Origin: Nisaea denitrificans DSM 18348 | Lineage (GTDB): Bacteria > Pseudomonadota > Alphaproteobacteria > Thalassobaculales > Thalassobaculaceae | Assembly (NCBI RefSeq): GCF_000426505.1 | Contig: NZ_AUFM01000011.1 | Coordinates: forward strand, 868,001-932,000 | Reading direction: 5' to 3' | Length of the DNA: 64,000 bases | Shown here: piece by piece, positions 59,881-64,000 of the stretch | How positions within the stretch are numbered: position 1 is the stretch's first letter | Layout: every line of letters starts with the position of its first letter | The notes under the pieces: model-generated | Told to the model about the DNA's origin: nothing | What the model saw: the letters and a program-made list of their open reading frames with translations, nothing else | The model's database searches: none | Position numbers and translations under genes: made by a program

Positions 59881-61045
59881 TGCCCCAGACAAGGTATTCG
59901 ACTGCGGCGCCGACTTTACCAAATACGCCGAGCTGCTCGACATCGTCACCGGCATAGAGCGGTATCGTCACGTCATCCATATCCGGGGCCGAGACTTTCA
60001 GCGTAGCCAGTTGAGTACCGGCGGCGATCGGAGCCGGGATAGGCCCTTCATAGACTACGCTGACTTTCATCTTCTGGCGTGCGGTCCGCTTGAGCGTGAG
60101 AAGCACATCGCTATCGGTCACAAGAGGAACGGTTTTGGAGTTCCCCAGCCAGACATCTGCGTCCGCGACGACAGCGCCCTTCTCAAACAGGTTGTAGTTC
60201 TCGAACTCGCGGAAGCCCCAATCGATCAAGGCCTCGCCTTCGCGGGAACGCGCGGACACGCTTTCAAGTCCGTTTACGACCAGGATCAGACGTCTGCCGT
60301 TCCGGACGGCCGACGCGGCAAGGCCGTATCCGGCGGCTTCCGTATGCCCTGTCTTCAGCCCGTCTGCGCCCATGTTCTTGTAGAGCAGCGGATTCCGGTT
60401 GCCTTGTTTGATCTTGTTGTAGGTGAATTTCGTTTCCGAATAGATCGGATAGTATTCCGGGAAACGGCGGATGGTTTCGATGGCAAGACGCGAAAGATCA
60501 TGAGCCGTCGTCCGGTGCTCCGGATCCGGCCAGCCAGTCGCGTTACGGAAGGTGCTGTTGGTCAATCCGATCTCATGCGCCCGCTTGGTCATCTCAGCGG
60601 CGAATGCCTCTTCGGTTCCGCCAAGTGCTTCAGCCAGAGCGATGGCAGCGTCATTGCCGCTTTGCACGATAATGCCATGCAGAATGTCATGCACGGCAAC
60701 CCTGGTATTCACCTTCACGAACATTTTGGAGCCGCCCTTGCGCCAGGCCTTCTCGCTGATAGCAATAGTGTCGTCCATGGAAAGCCTGCCGTCCTTCAGG
60801 CGCTCGAACGCCATGAAAACCGTCATGATCTTCGTCATGGAGGCGGGCGGCATCGGCTTGTCCGCATCCTTTTGAAAAAGGACTGTGCCGGTGTCGTAGT
60901 CGATCAGGATGGCTTCACGTGCACTGGTATCGAGCGCTGATGCCTGCGGCGCCCAAAGCAGGCAGGCCACAAGCAACCCGGCCCCGCCAAGTACAAGGCG
61001 CATATGTCCGACTGCCACGTTAAGTTTGCCGGCTATTATCGTCAT
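59870..61045 (-). CDS. D-alanyl-D-alanine carboxypeptidase (PBP5/6 family)
   Basis: The 391-residue exported enzyme trims the D-Ala from peptidoglycan stem peptides. It has an N-terminal hydrophobic signal ending near SALD (residue 39), the SxxK motif Ser69-Met-Thr-Lys72, the SGN triad (IVQSGNDAA) and KTG (LKTGHTEAAG), and a C-terminal beta domain. GGGGAT lies 6 bp before ATG 61045. It overlaps tmk at its stop and belongs to the rlpA-dac-tmk-holB string. Confidence 0.94.
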   Translation of the reverse strand: MTIIAGKLNVAVGHMRLVLGGAGLLVACLLWAPQASALDTSAREAILIDYDTGTVLFQKDADKPMPPASMTKIMTVFMAFERLKDGRLSMDDTIAISEKAWRKGGSKMFVKVNTRVAVHDILHGIIVQSGNDAAIALAEALGGTEEAFAAEMTKRAHEIGLTNSTFRNATGWPDPEHRTTAHDLSRLAIETIRRFPEYYPIYSETKFTYNKIKQGNRNPLLYKNMGADGLKTGHTEAAGYGLAASAVRNGRRLILVVNGLESVSARSREGEALIDWGFREFENYNLFEKGAVVADADVWLGNSKTVPLVTDSDVLLTLKRTARQKMKVSVVYEGPIPAPIAAGTQLATLKVSAPDMDDVTIPLYAGDDVEQLGVFGKVGAAVEYLVWGSGG

Positions 61046-61197
61046 GAGATCCCCACCCGTCCGAATGACGAGACGTTTTGGTCCAACAGGTTTTCGGCTT
61101 CAACAGCCCCAAGCGGTTTTGTACATAATGCACAAATTTGATTGAAATGAGACATAAGCCCGCCCCGCAAAAATTTTTAGCGGCCAGTTAACCCGCA

Positions 61198-62178
61198 CTA
61201 TTCGACGATCACGCGCGCGCCGGGATATCCCCTGCCAATGATGGCCTCAAGTATCCGGTCCGCATCCTCTACATTTTCCAGAGGGCCAAGGCGCACGCGG
61301 TAGAAGTATTTGCCCTCTATCTGGCGCGGATCGATCCGGACCGGGCCAACATCGGCCAGAATTTGCGTCAGCTTGTCCGCATTGTTCGCATTCGTGAAAG
61401 CACCGGCCTGAACGAATATCTCGGTCTGTTCCGGCTGGGATTGAATGACGGTCTGGCTGCGTGACTGGCGGGCGAGATCAACGGCACTTCCCTGATCCGC
61501 GGGGCTTGGCGTTATGGAGACGACCGGCGGCGGGGGCGGTGTCAGAACGATAGTGCCTGGTATCTCCGATACGTTCCCTTTGGATACTCCCACACTTGGG
61601 GCCGCAGTCGGTGTCGGAACCGGGGCCGTATTCAAGCTGGCGAGCTGAACCGGCTTGCCTGACTGATAAGCTTCCGCGATCTGGCGGCTCTCCTCCGGCA
61701 AAACTTCGACACGGACCTTCGCTGTGCCCTGACGCTGAAATCCGAGAAGTTGCGCGGAACGGCGGGAAAGATCGATGATCCGGCCATGCGCGAACGGCCC
61801 CCGATCATTGATCCGGACAACCAGCGCACGGCCATTCTCCAGATTGGTCACCCGCACAACGCTCGGCATCGGCAAGGTGCGGTGCGCGGCTGTGACAGCG
61901 TTCTGGTCGAACACCTCACCATTGGCGGTGTCTTTGTTGTGGAAGTTCGGTCCGTACCAGGAGGCGATACCGGTTTCGACATATCCGTAATCGACCTGGG
62001 GATAGTACCAGACGTTATTGATCGCGTAGGGAGACCCGACCTTGTAGCGGCCAAGCGGTCTGCCATCCGACGTGGCGTTCTGGACCTGTTTGGCCGTGTG
62101 AACCACGAACTCCGTTTCCGCGCAGGCGGACAACAGCAGGGCAAGCGTCATGAACGAGATCGTGGCGAGAGATTTCAT
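61198..62178 (-). CDS. rlpA: RlpA-like septal lytic transglycosylase lipoprotein with SPOR domain
   Basis: The 326-residue protein starts at ATG 62178 (AAGGA upstream) and has a lipobox LLSAC (Cys19). A double-psi beta-barrel domain (about 70-165) carries GIASWYGPNFHNKDTANGE and the catalytic Asp in VRINDRGPF. A Pro/Thr-rich linker and a C-terminal SPOR domain (about 250-326) follow. SPOR binds denuded glycan at the division septum. It is 152 bp upstream of the carboxypeptidase gene, in an otherwise empty gap. Confidence 0.94.
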   Translation of the reverse strand: MKSLATISFMTLALLLSACAETEFVVHTAKQVQNATSDGRPLGRYKVGSPYAINNVWYYPQVDYGYVETGIASWYGPNFHNKDTANGEVFDQNAVTAAHRTLPMPSVVRVTNLENGRALVVRINDRGPFAHGRIIDLSRRSAQLLGFQRQGTAKVRVEVLPEESRQIAEAYQSGKPVQLASLNTAPVPTPTAAPSVGVSKGNVSEIPGTIVLTPPPPPVVSITPSPADQGSAVDLARQSRSQTVIQSQPEQTEIFVQAGAFTNANNADKLTQILADVGPVRIDPRQIEGKYFYRVRLGPLENVEDADRILEAIIGRGYPGARVIVE

Positions 62179-62272
62179 GTCTGTCCTTTTGTTCCGTTCG
62201 GCGCCCGACTTACAACGGATATACAAATTCAACCGCAATACTACCATATATCGTAGTCAATTTCGCGATGAA

Positions 62273-63250
62273 CTATTCCTGGCCGATAGCTTCCGCGAGT
62301 GTGCCGACCGCCGTCGCAAAGTAGCTAGAGCGGTTCCATTTCAGGATGACCTCATAGTTCGAATAGGCGAGATATGCCGGCGCGAGTTCGCCGTCTCCCG
62401 GAACGATCAGCTGGCTGGTCAGGTTACGGCTCGGCAACGGAGTGCCATTACGCCGCGTTACGCCGAGCGCTTCCCATTCACGCATCGTCTTGGTGACTTT
62501 GGAATCAACGAGAGACTTGTCGAAAGTCGCAGGCAGGCCGACGGGCCGGCCCCAGGTCTCACTGTCGTTCCAACCGGACTTGGACAGATAATTGGCGATA
62601 GATCCAAAGACATCGGCTTTGGTGCCCCAGATATCCTTGTGACCGTCGCCGTCATAGTCGATAGCGAAATTGTGGAAACTGGAAGGCATGAACTGGCTCT
62701 GCCCCATGGCCCCGGCCCAGGAACCTTTCATGTCACTGTGCGCGATATGGCCCTGCTCCAGGATCTTCAGTGCCAGCAGCAATTCCTTCCGGAAGAAGGC
62801 GCTGCGGCGCCCGTCATAAGCCAGGGTCGCCAGAGACGCGACGACGGGGAAGCCGCCGGTTATCCGGCCGAAATCAGTCTCTACGCCCCAAAGGGCGACA
62901 ATAAAGCGAGGCTGTACCCCGAACTTCTTCGAAACCTCGGCCAGCAGATCCTTGTTTTCCTTAAGGAGTGCACGGCCTTTCTGGATCCGGGAATTCGGTA
63001 CGACGCGGGTCAGGTACTGTTCGAATGTCAGGGTGAATTCGGGTTGCTTTCGATCGAGCTCTATGATGCGCGGGATCGGCGCGACACCGGCAAAGGCCTG
63101 ATCCAGAATGGACCGGCTGATCCCCTGCTTTTCCGCTTCCGCTTTCAGCTCCGTGACCCAGGCCTCGAATGGTTGCGTCGCGGTGGCATAGGCTGAGGTG
63201 AATGTGACTGCCGAAAGCAGTCCTGCAAGTACCAGAATTTTTCTCAACAT
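62273..63250 (-). CDS. Lytic murein transglycosylase (MltB family)
   Basis: The 325-residue protein has a signal peptide starting MLRKILVLAG (ATG 63250) and the MltB/Slt35-type catalytic core with Glu in ALWGVETDFGR near residue 113, an A-GAMGQSQFMPSSF segment near residue 181 and a C-terminal GDGELAPAYLAYSNYEVILKWNRSSYFA stretch. It cleaves peptidoglycan with 1,6-anhydro product. An in-frame start at 63430 would add 60 residues before the signal and is unlikely. Confidence 0.9.
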   Translation of the reverse strand: MLRKILVLAGLLSAVTFTSAYATATQPFEAWVTELKAEAEKQGISRSILDQAFAGVAPIPRIIELDRKQPEFTLTFEQYLTRVVPNSRIQKGRALLKENKDLLAEVSKKFGVQPRFIVALWGVETDFGRITGGFPVVASLATLAYDGRRSAFFRKELLLALKILEQGHIAHSDMKGSWAGAMGQSQFMPSSFHNFAIDYDGDGHKDIWGTKADVFGSIANYLSKSGWNDSETWGRPVGLPATFDKSLVDSKVTKTMREWEALGVTRRNGTPLPSRNLTSQLIVPGDGELAPAYLAYSNYEVILKWNRSSYFATAVGTLAEAIGQE

Positions 63251-63513
63251 GTTCTGCGCCCAATGCCTAGCCTGTGTCGCCAAATGCAATACCGCATGTT
63301 GTGGCATAGGGGGCAGACGCTCGCAAGAAAGTGCAGGGCCGCTCTGCAAGCCATTGATCCAAGACGACAGTTTCAGAGACATCTCGTGCGCTCCTGACCG
63401 CGCGGCTGCGAATCTGGTCGGCACAGGCAAAACTGTGAGCCCGGTATCAGGCTGACATGGCGTATCCGGTAAAAATTCATTCTAGACAAAATAATCACAC
63501 TAGATATCCTGAT

Positions 63514-63530
63514 TATGACAATTAGTCATA
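63514..63530. promoter_or_regulatory. Palindrome upstream of the uronate-dehydrogenase-like gene
   Basis: TATGAC-AATTA-GTCATA is a 6-bp dyad with a 5-bp centre, 15 bp before ATG 63546, inside an AT-rich stretch. It could be an operator for a GntR-type or similar regulator. The rest of the 295-bp gap 63251-63545 shows nothing further. Confidence 0.35.
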
Positions 63531-63545
63531 CCTATGGGATGATCA

Positions 63546-64000
63546 ATGAAACGAATTCTGCTTACTGGTGCCGGGGGAGGCATCGGTCGCCGCATGCGAC
63601 AGGCGCTCGCCGGCGCCTACCCCATATTGCGCGTATCCGACATGGTTGATCTCGGATCAGCGGGAGATGGCGAAGAGATCGCGGTAGCCGACCTCACCCG
63701 GGCGGAGGATCTGGAGCGGATCGTCGATGGCGTCGACGGGATCATTCATCTGGGCGGATTGTCCGTCGAGAACGCGTGGGACGATATTCTCCGCACGAAC
63801 ATAGACGGCGCATACCGGCTCTTCGAAGCTGCCTATAACGCTGGCGTAAAACGTATTGTTTTCGCCAGCTCGAACCATGCGATCGGGTTTTATCCGCGCG
63901 GCCAGATACTGGACGGCTCGGAGCGCCCTCGCCCCGATTGCCGGTATGGGCTCAGCAAGGTCTTCGGCGAGGGCCTGTCACAATATTTTGCAGACAATTA
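63546..64000 (+). CDS. Uronate-dehydrogenase-like NAD-dependent enzyme (3'-truncated by window edge)
   Basis: The visible 151 residues begin with ATG 63546 and a Rossmann start LLTGAGGGIG (residues 5-14), then IIHLGGLSVENAWDDILRTNI near residue 66, SSNHAIGFYP near residue 109 and the catalytic Y-GLSK near residue 136 (YxxxK). The SSNHAIGFYPR region is typical of uronate dehydrogenases that oxidise galacturonate or glucuronate to the aldarolactone. The gene runs off the window. It may relate to turnover of uronic acids. Confidence 0.85.
   Translation, partial: MKRILLTGAGGGIGRRMRQALAGAYPILRVSDMVDLGSAGDGEEIAVADLTRAEDLERIVDGVDGIIHLGGLSVENAWDDILRTNIDGAYRLFEAAYNAGVKRIVFASSNHAIGFYPRGQILDGSERPRPDCRYGLSKVFGEGLSQYFADN

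Noticed and set aside
61130-61200. CCGC-A/T-GCGG hairpin near 61155-61185 as a terminator
   Set aside because: The GC stem is only 4 bp with an A/T centre and there is no T-run in the right place.
1-64000. tRNA, rRNA, CRISPR array, insertion sequence or prophage
   Set aside because: No cloverleaf-like, repeat-spacer, transposase or phage gene was recognised in reading; an automated scan would be needed to exclude small RNAs.

Overview
The window is GC-rich, densely packed DNA from a denitrifying, exopolysaccharide-producing bacterium. Gene families and order (holB-tmk-D,D-carboxypeptidase-rlpA-mltB next to metG/tatD/MBL; nirK-nirV; norCBQD; a Liv-type importer) fit an alphaproteobacterium, most likely of the Rhodospirillales type; the genus cannot be fixed from sequence reading alone. 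No rRNA, tRNA, CRISPR array, insertion sequence or phage gene was seen.

Region 1 (1-32.0 kb) is a large exopolysaccharide/biofilm locus. It holds glycosyltransferases, a Wzy/ligase-like membrane protein, a glmS paralogue, an asparagine-synthase-like amidotransferase, an acyltransferase, a GH123-like secreted protein, a Wzz-like protein and a sugar epimerase. Its regulatory core is a hybrid histidine kinase, a HATPase-REC-PP2C protein, a STAS protein and a sigma-54 response regulator, in an arrangement resembling the Vibrio fischeri SypF/SypE/SypA/SypG system. A minus-strand export operon follows (STAS, lipoprotein, SLBB polysaccharide export protein, CpsD-like ATPase). Next is a compact minus-strand operon with a small PEP-CTERM-like protein, an exosortase-family protease and an orphan exported protein. 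Last comes a plus-strand operon of HlyD-like protein, BcsA-like synthase with PilZ domain, and a third STAS protein. Seven GG-N10-GC sigma-54 promoters can be read in this region, and each has one or more copies of a 13-bp palindrome (about TYGCA-N3-TGCRA) 40-100 bp upstream. This looks like a complete, self-contained sigma-54 regulon tying an exosortase/substrate pair to polysaccharide synthesis, with three possible partner-switching antagonists. It is the most interesting system in the window.

Region 2 (32.2-42.2 kb) is a denitrification island: norCBQD with two small membrane-protein genes, a DUF1858 protein, a Crp/Fnr-family regulator, pseudoazurin, NnrS, nirV and nirK. Three similar TTG-N8-CAA boxes sit upstream of norC, the pseudoazurin gene and nirK. 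It would reduce nitrite to N2O; no nitrate or N2O reductase is in the window.

Region 3 (42.3-54.8 kb) is an import/catabolism operon of unknown substrate: a periplasmic binding protein, LivH, a single polypeptide fusing LivM-LivG-LivF, an SDR dehydrogenase, a ThDP enzyme and a cupin. An IclR regulator and a flavoprotein dehydrogenase lie beside it, followed by two unknown genes and a glutathione transferase.

Region 4 (54.9-64.0 kb) is housekeeping: MBL hydrolase, TatD, MetG, HolB, Tmk, D-Ala-D-Ala carboxypeptidase, RlpA and an MltB-like transglycosylase. The window ends inside a uronate-dehydrogenase-like gene.
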